A DNA stretch of 64,000 nt from CBDFLD01 sp965249005 (GCA_965249005.1 CBDFLD010000023.1:682001-746000), one strand, 5' to 3'; counted from the first letter of the stretch, positions 36,050 through 45,892 are shown. Made by a program: numbers and translations. The notes: generated from the sequence alone by a model not told the origin.

Positions 36050-37387
36050 ATGAGACGGTTGCGCGGCCTTCGTCGCGACCTGCGGACCATCTGGCGATCG
36101 GCCCTGGAGTCGGTCGATCCGGAGGAGGCGGTCCGACAACATGTGCGGCGAAAGAAGGCTCTATTGACGGTGGGGGGGCGAACCTACGATCTTGAGGGAA
36201 TGGGAAAGCTTTGGGTCATTGGGGCGGGAAAAGCCGCCGCGCCGATGGCTGCAGCGTTGGAGAAGATACTGAGCCGCCGGATCGAGGGCGGAATAGTCGT
36301 AACGAAATACGGGCACGGCCTTCCCCTTCGGCGTATCGAGGTACTCGAAGCCGGTCACCCTCTCCCGGACGATAACGGGACTGCCGCCGCCGAAAGAATC
36401 GAGGCGTTCATCCAATCAAACGTCGCGCCTGAGGATCTCGTCTTTTGCCTTCTCTCAGGCGGAGGATCTTCTCTCTGGGTTGCGCCTGCGTCAGGCATTC
36501 ATTTGGACGACAAGGTCCGGAGCACGCGACATCTGCTGAAGTGCGGTGCGACGATTCAGGAGATCAACGCGATTCGAAAGCACCTCTCGAGAATCAAGGG
36601 GGGACAACTCGCCGGCAGTCTGTACCCTGCCTCCGTCGCCTCCTTGATCCTGTCGGATGTCGTCGGGGACGAACTCCATTCGATCGCGTCCGGACCGCTC
36701 GTTCCGGATCCGACTCACTTTGGTGAATGCCTGCGGATTCTGCGACGCCTGGGCATTCTTCAAGATATGCCAGACCGCGTGCGTCGTCGGCTTCGGCTTG
36801 GGGCCCGGGGAAAAATTCAGGAAACCCCCAAACCAGACGATCCCGTGTTTCAAAACGTCCACAACGTCGTCGTGGCTAGTAACGCCCAGGCCTGTAGCGC
36901 CGCTGCAAACCGAGCCAAACAGCTCGGCTACCGTACCATGGTTCTGAGCTCACGAGTCGACGGGGACACTTCCGAATGCGCGGGGTTTCATATGAACATC
37001 ATCGAGGAAATCGTTTCGGAAGGCAGGCCGTTGACCCGGCCTGCTTGTCTCATCAGTGGGGGAGAAACGACGGTCGTTGTCCGGGGAAAGGGAAAGGGCG
37101 GCCGCAACCAAGAGTTCACGCTTCGTTGCGTCGCACCGCTGGCCCGGCTATCGGTGCCCTGCGTCCTTGCCAGCATCGGGACCGACGGCAGCGACGGGCC
37201 GACGGACGCAGCGGGGGCCGTGGCCGACAATTTTTCGCTGCCCCGCGCGACGGGGAAGGGTATCCGGTTGGAGCGCTGCCTGGACAACAACGACTCTTAC
37301 TCGTTCTTCGAACCAATCGGGGACCTTGTAATGACCGGCCCGACCCGAACCAACGTCATGGACTTGCGGATTGCATTGATCGGGTGA
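36050..37387 (+). CDS. glycerate 2-kinase (MOFRL/DUF4147 family)
   Basis: 445 residues. The N-terminal DUF4147 domain includes LWVIGAGKAAAPMAAALEKI, KYGHGLPL and VFCLLSGGGSSLWVAP. The C-terminal MOFRL domain includes CLISGGETTVVVRGKGKGGR, IGTDGSDGPTDAAGAVAD and TGPTRTNVMDLRIAL. Characterised members phosphorylate D-glycerate at C2 (GckA/TtuD type). The C-terminus ends convergently with nth, 13 bases apart. The start is the ATG before RRLRGLRRDL; an upstream TTG after GGGGAAG is possible. Confidence 0.9.
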   Translation: MRRLRGLRRDLRTIWRSALESVDPEEAVRQHVRRKKALLTVGGRTYDLEGMGKLWVIGAGKAAAPMAAALEKILSRRIEGGIVVTKYGHGLPLRRIEVLEAGHPLPDDNGTAAAERIEAFIQSNVAPEDLVFCLLSGGGSSLWVAPASGIHLDDKVRSTRHLLKCGATIQEINAIRKHLSRIKGGQLAGSLYPASVASLILSDVVGDELHSIASGPLVPDPTHFGECLRILRRLGILQDMPDRVRRRLRLGARGKIQETPKPDDPVFQNVHNVVVASNAQACSAAANRAKQLGYRTMVLSSRVDGDTSECAGFHMNIIEEIVSEGRPLTRPACLISGGETTVVVRGKGKGGRNQEFTLRCVAPLARLSVPCVLASIGTDGSDGPTDAAGAVADNFSLPRATGKGIRLERCLDNNDSYSFFEPIGDLVMTGPTRTNVMDLRIALIG

Positions 37388-37400
37388 CTTCGATTCCGGA

Positions 37401-38078
37401 TTAGCCCCGGAGGCCAACCATCTTGTCCGGAGACTCGCAGAGCGGTTCGACCGGACAAGTCGGGCAGAGCGGTTTGCGGGCATTGCAGACCCTTCGTCCG
37501 TGGATGATGAACTGGTGGGCCGCCGAAATCCAATGCTTTCTGGGAATCTTCTGCATCAGGTCCAACTCGACCTTTTCGGGCGACGTTGCCCGGGACAGAT
37601 CCAAGCGACGAGCAATTCGAAACACATGGGTATCCACTACGACACCCTCCGCCTTGCCGAAAGCAACTCCCAAAACCACGTTCGCCGTTTTTCGCGCCAC
37701 GCCCGGCAAGCGCACGAGCTCGTCGAGAGTCTGGGGTACTTCCCCGGCGAAGTCTGCCACAAGCATCCGACAAGCCCCCTGAATACTCTTGGCCTTGTTC
37801 CGATAGAAGCCCGTCGACCGGATCTCCTGCTCGAGCACCTCCCGTGACACCTCGAGGTAATCCTGCGGTTGTTTGAACTTCCGGAACAGCTCTCTCGTAA
37901 CCATGTTGACCCTTTCGTCCGTGCATTGTGCGGATAGTATGGTCGCGATGAGAAGCTCCAAGGGGTTGCGGTGGTTCAGCGCACACCGGGCATCCGGATA
38001 CGCCGCCCGCAGTCGACGAAGGACCTTCGTGGCTCGCGGGTCTTTTCCGGTGAGAGATTGCCGTGGCTTCGAGGACAT
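37401..38078 (-). CDS. nth: endonuclease III
   Basis: A base-excision repair glycosylase/AP lyase for oxidised pyrimidines. The helix-hairpin-helix LPGVARKTANVVLG carries catalytic K130, and D149 follows in VVVDTHVFRIARRL. The iron-sulphur loop cysteines are C198, C205, C208 and C214 (6-2-5 spacing). Length 225 is typical. ATG is preferred over an upstream TTG that would add seven residues. Confidence 0.95.
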   Translation of the reverse strand: MSSKPRQSLTGKDPRATKVLRRLRAAYPDARCALNHRNPLELLIATILSAQCTDERVNMVTRELFRKFKQPQDYLEVSREVLEQEIRSTGFYRNKAKSIQGACRMLVADFAGEVPQTLDELVRLPGVARKTANVVLGVAFGKAEGVVVDTHVFRIARRLDLSRATSPEKVELDLMQKIPRKHWISAAHQFIIHGRRVCNARKPLCPTCPVEPLCESPDKMVGLRG

Positions 38079-38254
38079 GGATCCCGGATTATAGCTCAAG
38101 CGGAGGCGGTAATCTGCTTGAAGTCATCCCCGTCGAGTATTCAGCTACTCTACTGGTTTGTGGACCCTTTCCAGTGGTAAGATGGGAGTTTGACAATTGT
38201 TGGGGCAAGTGTTACTCAACGTGTTTTCAAGCCTTTCATGAGTTAGGAGGTTCC

Positions 38255-38557
38255 ATGTCTGATGAAGCCGGTACGGGAGAAAAGGCACTTTTCTTCACGC
38301 TGGGCGCCTTTATAGGTGCAACCATCGCCTTGTTGCTCGCGCCCGATAGTGGAGAAGAAACCCGGAAGCGCATTGCGACCAAAGCCCGGGAGGGAGCCGA
38401 TTACATGTCGGCCCGTAGCCATGATGTCGCGGACCAAACCTCAACATACGTGGACAAGGGCAAGGACGTCCTGCAGCAGCAGCGGGACCAATTGTCCGCT
38501 GCATTAGAGGCCGGCAAGCAAGCCTATCAAGAGGAAAAGGGCAAGGCACAAGTCTAG
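38255..38557 (+). CDS. YtxH-like membrane-associated protein
   Basis: A 100-residue protein. A short hydrophobic segment with small residues (FTLGAFIGATIALLLAP) is followed by DSGEETRKRIATKAREG, the YtxH-type signature, and an amphipathic, Gln/Ala/Lys-rich coil. AGGAGG precedes the ATG. It ends immediately before the DUF948-like gene, and the two probably form an operon. The family is linked to envelope stress in Gram-positives, with no established role here. Confidence 0.85.
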   Translation: MSDEAGTGEKALFFTLGAFIGATIALLLAPDSGEETRKRIATKAREGADYMSARSHDVADQTSTYVDKGKDVLQQQRDQLSAALEAGKQAYQEEKGKAQV

Positions 38558-39079
38558 ATGACCATCTCAGATACCTACCTACTCGTGTTCGTTGGGTTGC
38601 TGGCACTGGCGATGCTGATCCAGAGTATCGCCGTCATCGGAATGTTCCTTACGTTTCGACGACTGTCCGCGCGTGTCGAAGAAGTCAGTTCTGAAGTTCA
38701 GCGCAAAATCGTACCATTGTCTGAAAAGATGGATCATATCTTGGTTGGGCTCCAGTCGATCGTGGGCAACGTCGAGAAGATTCAAGGGCAATTCGGCTAC
38801 ACCGGCGAGATCATTCAGAACCGTATGATGAAAATAGACGGCTTGCTGGAAAGCGCCACCCATTCTGCGCAGGATCAGATCGTGAGGATCCAAGACGTCA
38901 TGGCAGTCAGCACGCAGCGGATGGAGGAAACCTTCGACATGATTCAAAAAGGACTTGTGGCTCCTCTATCCGAGGTCACGGCATTGATTCGAGGAGTCAA
39001 GGTCGGGCTCGGTGTGATTCTGCGTGGTGGCCGGAGCCCCGCCGAGCACAGCCACCAGGATGAGGAGATGTTCATTTAG
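38558..39079 (+). CDS. DUF948-like membrane protein with coiled coil
   Basis: A 173-residue protein. One N-terminal membrane helix (TYLLVFVGLLALAMLIQSIA) is followed by a long helical region with heptad-like hydrophobics: ARVEEVSSEVQRKIVPLSEK and repeated VEKIQ, IIQNR and MMKI patterns. It starts directly after the YtxH stop (TAG ATG), so translation is coupled. YtxH and DUF948 pairs are known in several phyla. The function is not established. Confidence 0.75.
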   Translation: MTISDTYLLVFVGLLALAMLIQSIAVIGMFLTFRRLSARVEEVSSEVQRKIVPLSEKMDHILVGLQSIVGNVEKIQGQFGYTGEIIQNRMMKIDGLLESATHSAQDQIVRIQDVMAVSTQRMEETFDMIQKGLVAPLSEVTALIRGVKVGLGVILRGGRSPAEHSHQDEEMFI

Positions 39080-39214
39080 CGCTCCTTTTTCCTTCGGCAT
39101 CGTCAGCACCACCCCACGAATGTCTGTTCCGTCTATCGTTGCTCCGTACCGATGGTAGCTCCCTGGCACCCGCAGAGGCGAGCCACCTACTGGACTATCG
39201 ACGTAGGGCCTTGC

Positions 39215-40270
39215 ATGGCCACAGTGATACTTCTGGGATTGATGCTGTTGCCTTTCTTGTTCGTAGGCGGAGGCCTCGCGTTTTTCCGGAAGAGCCGCCG
39301 TCGGGCCATTCTCCAGTGGACCGGAATCTCTTACCTTCTGGGCGCGCTCGTGATCGTCTTTGTGGTCGGGCCCTATTTCATGGCATGGTGGATCGTGACG
39401 AAGGGCGGAACTCGCCCGCAAGACCTCGTCGGCAGCGATACTCCAGCGGACCACGACGTTCGATACGAGGAAGTTCTCTTTCAAACAGCAGATCGCCTGA
39501 AACTGAGCGGCTGGTTCATTCCTCCAGGCGATAAGAACGCAATCATCATCTTCACCCACGGCCTGTTTCGCAACCGAACGGAGATGCTGTCTCGGGGCCT
39601 TGCGGTGCGCGACGCCGGATATGGTGCGTTGCTCTACGATTCCCGGTCTCATGGGTCGAGTGACCGCGCGTTGGTTTCCCTCGGGTACCACGAAAGCAAC
39701 GATGTGCTGGCGGCTATCGGCTATCTGCAACGTCGCTATCAGGACACCCTCGAGCGGCCAAGGCTCGTGCTCATGGGTGTCTCGATGGGCGCCGTCGCGA
39801 CGCTCCAAGCCGCCGCGAAGTGCAAGGACTATGCCGCGATCATTCTCGACAGTCCCTTCTTGACTCTTCGAGCGACGATCGAGGACCACAGCTGGCTCTT
39901 GTTCAAGCTTCCACCCGGCAGTTTTGCTCCCGTTTTTCTGTTCTGGTTTCAACGACGCGCGGGAATACATGCAGATCAGTTGAATTCGTTGCTGGCGGTC
40001 CAGAAAATCCAACCCGTTCCGCTTTTGATCATCGGGAGCGAGGGTGATGTTCGAATCAAACCGCAAGTCGCCCGGACTCTGTACGGTGCGGCGGCCTCTC
40101 CGGACCGTTTCCTGAAGATGTTCGGGAAACAGGTCAGCCACGGCGCCGCGGCACGGTTGCGTCCGGAAGAATACTCCCGAGTGATGGTGGAGTTTTTGGA
40201 CAGAGTGATGGCGGAGCGACCAGAACCTTCTGCTACATGGACGAGCGAAAAAGCACACTGCCCCAGGTGA
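39215..40270 (+). CDS. membrane-anchored alpha/beta hydrolase
   Basis: 351 residues. Two N-terminal membrane helices (ILLGLMLLPFLFVGGGLAF and YLLGALVIVFVVGPYFMAW) precede an alpha/beta hydrolase domain. It has an oxyanion HG in FTHGLFRNR, the nucleophile elbow GVSMGA, an acid region near GSEGDVRI and the catalytic His candidate in QVSHGAAA. Substrate unknown. The C-terminus overlaps the convergent fabH end by 38 bases. I use the second ATG because the upstream residues are not membrane-like. Confidence 0.82.
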   Translation: MATVILLGLMLLPFLFVGGGLAFFRKSRRRAILQWTGISYLLGALVIVFVVGPYFMAWWIVTKGGTRPQDLVGSDTPADHDVRYEEVLFQTADRLKLSGWFIPPGDKNAIIIFTHGLFRNRTEMLSRGLAVRDAGYGALLYDSRSHGSSDRALVSLGYHESNDVLAAIGYLQRRYQDTLERPRLVLMGVSMGAVATLQAAAKCKDYAAIILDSPFLTLRATIEDHSWLLFKLPPGSFAPVFLFWFQRRAGIHADQLNSLLAVQKIQPVPLLIIGSEGDVRIKPQVARTLYGAAASPDRFLKMFGKQVSHGAAARLRPEEYSRVMVEFLDRVMAERPEPSATWTSEKAHCPR

Positions 40271-41222
40271 AACCAGCGCCGAAGCTGGCCAGAAGAACCA
40301 GGTCCCCCTTTTTCAGCCGTCCCCGCTGATAGGCTTCGGACAACCCAATCGGAATGGTGCCGGCTGTGGTGTTGGCAAACCGATCGATGTTTATGAGCAG
40401 CTTTTCGCGGTCCAGACCCAGGCGATTGACGGCGGCCTCGATGATGCGCGCGTTGGCTTGATGAGGGACGTAGAGCGCAAGGTCGGACGACGTGAAGTTA
40501 TTCTTCGCTAGAATCTCAGCAGAGACCTCGGCCATCCCCGGCACGGCGGCCCTGAAAACTCCCCGGCCGTCCTGATGGACGAAGTGCATTCGCTTCTCGA
40601 CGGTTTCATGGGTAGAGGGATGCAGGCTTCCCCCTGCGGGCATATGAAGGTATTTTCCGCCCGATCCGTCGCTTCGCAGAATGAAGTCAATCACGCCTTC
40701 CTCATCTTGTTCCGTCGGCTCCAAGAGCGCCGCACCGGCTCCGTCTCCGAACAAGACATAGGTGTTGCGGTCCTTCGGGTCGATGATGGAGGTCATGATG
40801 TCGACTCCCACGATCAACACTTTCTTGTAGGCGCCTGTGTGGACAAACTGAGAAGCCGTAGCCAGCGCATATACGAATCCCGTGCAAGCCCCAGCCAGAT
40901 CGAAACCCCAGGCTCTGGTGGCCCCTATTTTTTCCTGCAAGACGTTGGCGGTAGAAGGAAAGAACATATCGGGAGTTATCGTAGCCACAATGATGCAATC
41001 GATCTCTTCGGCGGATATGTTCCGTTGCTCCAAAAGCGCCTGCGTAGCAACAAAGGCAAGATCCGACGCTGCTTCACCTTCGGCAGCGACGTGACGTTGG
41101 CGGATGCCCGTTCTCGTACGAATCCACTCGTCGGTAGTATCGAGAGTTTTCTCGAGATCGAAATTCGTGACGACGCGATCGGGAACATGATGGGTGACGG
41201 CTGTTATTTTGGCTTTGTACAA
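40233..41222 (-). CDS. fabH: beta-ketoacyl-ACP synthase III
   Basis: FabH starts fatty-acid synthesis by condensing acetyl- (or branched acyl-) CoA with malonyl-ACP. The catalytic triad is present: C113 in LAGACTGFVYAL, His in VPHQANARI and Asn in FANTTAGTIP. WIRTRTGIRQRH near residue 35 is also typical. The start is TTG with GGAGGA four bases upstream, giving 329 residues. A frame extending to 41318 adds 32 unlikely residues inside the neighbouring gene. Confidence 0.92.
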   Translation of the reverse strand: MYKAKITAVTHHVPDRVVTNFDLEKTLDTTDEWIRTRTGIRQRHVAAEGEAASDLAFVATQALLEQRNISAEEIDCIIVATITPDMFFPSTANVLQEKIGATRAWGFDLAGACTGFVYALATASQFVHTGAYKKVLIVGVDIMTSIIDPKDRNTYVLFGDGAGAALLEPTEQDEEGVIDFILRSDGSGGKYLHMPAGGSLHPSTHETVEKRMHFVHQDGRGVFRAAVPGMAEVSAEILAKNNFTSSDLALYVPHQANARIIEAAVNRLGLDREKLLINIDRFANTTAGTIPIGLSEAYQRGRLKKGDLVLLASFGAGFTWGSVLFRSSM

Positions 41223-41253
41223 TCTTCCTCCAACCGGCCGCCGGATGTCATGG

Positions 41254-42453
41254 TCAGCCCCTAGCCTCTTGCTTGCGGCGAAGCGCGAGGATGGTGATAT
41301 CGTCGTGCGCTTCCGCATCCTCGATGAAGTCTACAATTTTGCGATAGATACTCTTCACATAATCGGCCGTCGGTTCTTGGGTATCCACCCGCAGGGACTC
41401 CATCAATCGGGCCTCGTCATACATCTCTCCGCGGGGGTTCATCGCATCGGTGACTCCGTCGCTTACCATCACCAGCACGTCTCCCGGCTCCATCCCGAAC
41501 TGGAGCTCATCGTAGGTCGTGCCACCCAAAAGCCCCAGGGGTACCCCTGCCACTTCGAGCCTCTTGATCTCCCGGCCACGCACCAGGTAAGGAAACGGCA
41601 TACCTCCGTTGGCGAGCAATCCAATTCCGTTTTCCAGGTCGAGATTCAACTGGGCCACGGCAACATAGTTGTTGACCGGGTAACGGGAAATCAAGCTCGC
41701 GTTGAGAAATGCCAAGGTGTCGGCGGGACGGCCCGAATGTGCAAACAGGCTGCGCATCTGACCGCTAAAGACTGCCCCGTAAAGGGCCGCTGGGATCGAC
41801 TTGCCGGAGACATCGCCAATGACGAGTTGCATTGTTTCGTCCTTCGCATCACATTCAAAATCGTACAAGTCGCCGCCGACTTCCCTGGCCGGGTGATACT
41901 CTATTCCCATCTCGTAGTTCTCTAGTTCTGGATAGCGTGGAGGCAGAATATATCGTTGAATTTCTCTTGCGATCTCCAGCTCTCGCGATAGCCTTTCTCT
42001 CCGGACGAGCTCTCTCTTGTAAAGTTCGTTCTCAACGGCAAGGCGGTGGGTTTCCAATCCTCTTTCAACGGTCATGATCAGATCGGGTGGATCCCAGGGC
42101 TTGACAATGTACCGAAACACCTTGCAGGTGTTGATGGCATGCATCAGAACTTCCACGTCCGTGAACCCGGTCAGGATGATACGAATCGCATGCGGCAGCG
42201 GCGCCAGTGTCCACTGCAGGAACTCGACGCCGGTCATTTCGGGCATGCGCTGATCGGCGATGATGACGGCAATGTCGTTGTGGTTTTCGACCACAGAGAT
42301 GGCTTCCTGGGCGCTGCTGGCGCTCAGAACCGGATATCGATGGATGAACGTGCGACGGAGCTTTTGGAGGTTTGCGAGCTCGTCATCGACAACGAGTATT
42401 TTGGGATCTTCGGCAGAGTCTTGCTGATGCGGATTGGAAACCGCCCCATCCAT
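41254..42453 (-). CDS. response regulator with PP2C-type (SpoIIE/RsbU) phosphatase output
   Basis: 399 residues. The N-terminal receiver domain has KILVVDDELANL and phospho-acceptor D67 in VIIADQRMPEMTG. A helical linker RRERLSRELEIAREIQRYIL leads into a PPM-family phosphatase domain with EVGGDLYDF, GDVSGKSIPAAL, VSDGVTDA and DDITIL metal-binding acids. Such proteins dephosphorylate anti-sigma-factor antagonists or similar substrates after phosphorylation. It lies three bases after the DHH-like gene and just before fabH; no cognate kinase is in the window. Confidence 0.9.
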   Translation of the reverse strand: MDGAVSNPHQQDSAEDPKILVVDDELANLQKLRRTFIHRYPVLSASSAQEAISVVENHNDIAVIIADQRMPEMTGVEFLQWTLAPLPHAIRIILTGFTDVEVLMHAINTCKVFRYIVKPWDPPDLIMTVERGLETHRLAVENELYKRELVRRERLSRELEIAREIQRYILPPRYPELENYEMGIEYHPAREVGGDLYDFECDAKDETMQLVIGDVSGKSIPAALYGAVFSGQMRSLFAHSGRPADTLAFLNASLISRYPVNNYVAVAQLNLDLENGIGLLANGGMPFPYLVRGREIKRLEVAGVPLGLLGGTTYDELQFGMEPGDVLVMVSDGVTDAMNPRGEMYDEARLMESLRVDTQEPTADYVKSIYRKIVDFIEDAEAHDDITILALRRKQEARG

Positions 42454-42456
42454 GGG

Positions 42457-43416
42457 TCAATCCCCGCCGCGTAGTTCGCGCGCGATCTCCTGGGCCACTT
42501 CGCGGGCACGTGGAAGATCTTCCGGGGTGAACGAGATCGCGCCAACCACGGGATGACCGCCTCCGCCGTATCGCTCACAAATGACTGCCAGGTTCTTGTT
42601 TCTCATACCTCGGCTCCAGGGGTTGGAACCAACAGATACCTTCGAGCGGGCCGTGGAGCGGCTAACCCCGATGCAATAAGTAGCCTGGGGAAAGAGGTAG
42701 TAGGGGATGAACTTGTTGTAGCCTTCCAGCTCATGATCGCTGATGTCGAAGTATATCGTGCCGTCGGTGCAGTGAGCACGCTCCTTGATGATCTCGATCG
42801 ACCGAAGATGACGCTCGTTCAGTGGCCCGAGCTCTTCCTGCACCCACTGCTCTTGAATGATTTCATCCAACGATCTCACCTGAAAGTCTTCGATGAGGCC
42901 ATGCAACTTGGTCGAATCCCGGATTCCTTCGATGACCATCATGAGTTTCAGGGCCGGCTCCTTCAGTTCAACAGCAGCCTGGGCGCTCTCGAACTGAGCC
43001 CCGTCAATGATGTCAGCCCAGTGGATCAGGTTCTTCAACCGGCTCGAGTCGAAGCCAAAGTTCTGTGCGACCATCTCGACAATGAATTTGGTACAGGAGC
43101 GAGAGGCGGGATCGTAAAATTTTTTCCCGGTGGCATCGGTGCGGAAGTGTTCCTCGTCGCGGGTACTCAAGAACGCGCTTTGATGGTGATCGAACCACCA
43201 GGTCAATCGAGGATCACTCGAGTATTTGAAGTCGACGATTGCATTCTCGTCCCCATCAAAGGCGACATCGACAAACAGGCCTCCGGCGCGATGGGCTAAC
43301 CCTTCATAGGAGATCTCCGCGTCCCGGCGAATCCCATTCCGGTAAAAGTTGGCGAAGACCGCAGCGGAAGCCACCCCGTCAAAGCAATTATTGTGGAAAT
43401 GTACCCTCATTCGCAT
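42457..43416 (-). CDS. DHH/DHHA1-like phosphoesterase
   Basis: A 319-residue protein. N-terminal FHNNCFDGVASAAV and LTWWFDHHQSAF (the DHH-type motif) and C-terminal ERYGGGGHPVVGAISF (DHHA1-type GGGH) indicate a RecJ/NrnA-related phosphoesterase. The first Asp motif is unusual (CFDGVAS instead of DGDAxGS-like). The substrate could be oligonucleotides or cyclic dinucleotide products. The start is either of two close ATGs. It may form an operon with the phosphatase gene that follows. Confidence 0.75.
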   Translation of the reverse strand: MRMRVHFHNNCFDGVASAAVFANFYRNGIRRDAEISYEGLAHRAGGLFVDVAFDGDENAIVDFKYSSDPRLTWWFDHHQSAFLSTRDEEHFRTDATGKKFYDPASRSCTKFIVEMVAQNFGFDSSRLKNLIHWADIIDGAQFESAQAAVELKEPALKLMMVIEGIRDSTKLHGLIEDFQVRSLDEIIQEQWVQEELGPLNERHLRSIEIIKERAHCTDGTIYFDISDHELEGYNKFIPYYLFPQATYCIGVSRSTARSKVSVGSNPWSRGMRNKNLAVICERYGGGGHPVVGAISFTPEDLPRAREVAQEIARELRGGD

Positions 43417-43632
43417 GAGCTTACTTCGATCTCTGGGCCCAAGGCAGCCGGGATAGTCAGGGAGCAAACAAGAACGTAGACACTATCACACGCATGTCCC
43501 CGCCGCAAATCAATTGAGAGACCTCGGACCGAGCTAGATCCTTATCCTGCAGGTGTGTAGACCCGCACTCACGTGGCTTTCGTAGCTTTCGCAACCCACA
43601 GACGCACGTTGCTGGAAAGTTGGCCGCTTCCG

Positions 43633-44820
43633 CTACCTGGACAAGATCGCCTTTGCGATGGTCTGAAGTTGCATATTGGACGTTCCTTCGTAGATCTTTC
43701 CGATCTTCGCATCGCGGTAGTACTTCTCGACCGGGAATTCTTTGGTGTATCCGTAGCCACCATGGAGCTCGAGACTCTGACTGGTAATCCTCTCCGCCAC
43801 CTGAGAAGAAAAGTACTTGGCCATGGCAGCTTCCTTCACGAACGGTTTTGCAGCCATCTTCAAGCGCGCGGCGTTGTAAACCATGAGTCGGGCGGCTTCC
43901 AGTTCCAAGGCCATTTCAGCAATCTGGAATTGAACCGCTTGAAACTTGGCAATGGCCTTCCCGAACTGACGACGCTCCTGAGAGTACTGGACGGCATACG
44001 CGAGCGCACCTTCGGCTATTCCGATCATTTGCGCCCCGATGCCGATCCTTCCCTCGTTCAACGTCTCGATCGAAACCCTGTATCCCTTTCCGACGTCACC
44101 AAGAATTCGGTCGGCGGGGACAAAACAATCCTCGAGCATGAGCTCGCAGGTCGAGCTGGCTCGAATTCCCAGCTTGTCTTCTTTCTTGCCGATGGAAAAG
44201 CCCGGTGTATCTCGGTCGACAATGAAGGCAGTAATCCCTTTGTATCCCTTATCCGGGTTCGCATTGGCGAAGATTATGAACAAACCCGCCTCTTGCGCAT
44301 TGGTAATCCACAGCTTTTGGCCGTTGAGGACGAATCCTCCATCTCCTTCGGTCGCCCGGGTCGAGAGGGCAAAGGCGTCGCTGCCCGAGCCGGCTTCCGA
44401 GAGCGCGTATGCGCCCACGGTATCGCTGCTCAGTTTCGGCAATAGAGTTTCTTTCTGACTCTTGGTCCCCCAGCGCAGGATCGCGTTGTTGACCAGGGTA
44501 TTCTGGACGTCAACCAACACCCCCATCGAGGCATCTACCCGGGAAACCTCTTCAACCGCCTGAATCGACATGAAGAACGTTGCGCCGGAACCCCCAAGTT
44601 CCTCGGGAATCTCGATTCCCATCAAACCAAGCTCGAACAACTCGTTGACGAGCCCGAGATCCATCTGTGCTCGACTATCCATCTCGGCGACGCGCGGGCG
44701 TATCCGTTCTTCAGCGAAATCACGGACGCTGGTCCGGAAAAGCTCTTCCTCCTCAGAAAGGACTGTCAGTGGGAGTGATTGGTTTGACCTATTCAGCGCC
44801 CCGGGGACGTTGCGGCTCAT
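43633..44820 (-). CDS. acyl-CoA dehydrogenase, short/branched-chain type
   Basis: 395 residues with the complete fold: YALSEAGSGSDAFALST in the middle domain, LWITNAQEAGLF, and the C-terminal KIYEGTSNMQLQTI carrying the catalytic Glu. ELHGGYGYTKEFPVEKYYRD is characteristic of short-chain and 2-methyl-branched-chain dehydrogenases. It oxidises acyl-CoA with electron transfer to ETF. GGGAGG precedes the ATG. It is the second acyl-CoA dehydrogenase within 12 kb and differs clearly from the glutaryl-type one. Confidence 0.9.
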   Translation of the reverse strand: MSRNVPGALNRSNQSLPLTVLSEEEELFRTSVRDFAEERIRPRVAEMDSRAQMDLGLVNELFELGLMGIEIPEELGGSGATFFMSIQAVEEVSRVDASMGVLVDVQNTLVNNAILRWGTKSQKETLLPKLSSDTVGAYALSEAGSGSDAFALSTRATEGDGGFVLNGQKLWITNAQEAGLFIIFANANPDKGYKGITAFIVDRDTPGFSIGKKEDKLGIRASSTCELMLEDCFVPADRILGDVGKGYRVSIETLNEGRIGIGAQMIGIAEGALAYAVQYSQERRQFGKAIAKFQAVQFQIAEMALELEAARLMVYNAARLKMAAKPFVKEAAMAKYFSSQVAERITSQSLELHGGYGYTKEFPVEKYYRDAKIGKIYEGTSNMQLQTIAKAILSR

Positions 44821-44963
44821 TTGTCCTACCTCCCAAACTCTCTACGCTTTACCGCGTTAGCTTTGCAGCATTGCTGCCACTGGCAACTCGAAAGCGACTG
44901 GCGGTATTGACCAGGCCCGTTCGCAAATGCGCCTACCCTGTCGAGTATTTACGAACAGGAGTC

Positions 44964-45635
44964 CTATGCTAGATGTTGCTTGAAGAACCCCAGCGTGCGC
45001 GTCCACGCATCCGCTGCGGCGGCTTCATTGTACACCTCGGGACGCTCGTCATTGAAAAAGCCATGATCGGCATCTGGATACGTGTGGAACTGATGCACTT
45101 TTGAAAGATCTTGTAGTTGTTTCTCCAGCTCAGCAACGGCTGCAACGGTTACGAATCCATCCTTTTCTGCATACAATCCCAGCACGGGCGTGCGAAGAGC
45201 TGCCAAATCAGGCTTTACATTGGGATGCCCTCCGTAGAAGACAACCGCGGCATCTACACTGGGATTCTTGGAGGCAGCATACAGCGACAGGGCGCCCCCC
45301 ATACAAAACCCTACCGTGGCGACCTTCCCGGTCGTGTTGCCGGGATGACGGCGCAGGTAATCCACACTGCCGCTTAGATCCCGCTCTGCCTGGTCGATAT
45401 TCAGGGCCATCATCAGCTTGCCCGCCTCGTCCGGAGAGGTTGTGGTTCTCCCGTGGTACAGGTCCGGCGCCAAGGCAAGAAAACCCTCTGCCGCGAAACG
45501 GTCCACGATTTTCTGGATATGGGGAACCAGGCCCCACCATTCTTGAATCACCACAACTCCGGGGCCCGATCCGACGGACAGGTATCCGGAAGCCGTCCCT
45601 CCATTACTCGAAAACGTAGTCATTTCCCCCGCCAT
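44964..45635 (-). CDS. dienelactone hydrolase family protein
   Basis: A 223-residue alpha/beta hydrolase. The catalytic triad is C111 in GFCMGG, D159 in AEKDGFV and H191 in DADHGFFN, matching carboxymethylenebutenolidase, which opens dienelactone in aromatic degradation. QEWWGLVPHIQ is also family-typical. The open frame extends 65 codons upstream with no resemblance. The ATG before AGEMTTFSSNGG has AAAGGA upstream. The true substrate in this context is unproven. Confidence 0.9.
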   Translation of the reverse strand: MAGEMTTFSSNGGTASGYLSVGSGPGVVVIQEWWGLVPHIQKIVDRFAAEGFLALAPDLYHGRTTTSPDEAGKLMMALNIDQAERDLSGSVDYLRRHPGNTTGKVATVGFCMGGALSLYAASKNPSVDAAVVFYGGHPNVKPDLAALRTPVLGLYAEKDGFVTVAAVAELEKQLQDLSKVHQFHTYPDADHGFFNDERPEVYNEAAAADAWTRTLGFFKQHLA

Positions 45636-45892
45636 GAGTTCTATCCTTTCCGTAAGCTGGACTGGCGCAGCGCTTGTGGCCCTTGGAGCGCGCGGAACAC
45701 AAAAATGAGCGAATTCGCGACTTTGTTTATACCACCACGGGAGATGAACATCCAGCCATACGGCTTTGGCTGGTATCGCGTGGTTTTGGGTTGTGCCGCG
45801 CGGGCATTGCCAGCAGCGTTCTTTCCCCATAAAACGTTGATTTTGACATGCTTAACTTGCCACGGGGTGGAGACCCTACTCAAGGACACCGA

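Noticed and set aside
38966..40258. 430-residue open frame antisense to the alpha/beta hydrolase gene
   Set aside because: Composition is Arg/His/Gln-rich with no domain, it covers a well-supported gene on the other strand, and it has no ribosome binding site. High GC makes such long antisense frames common.
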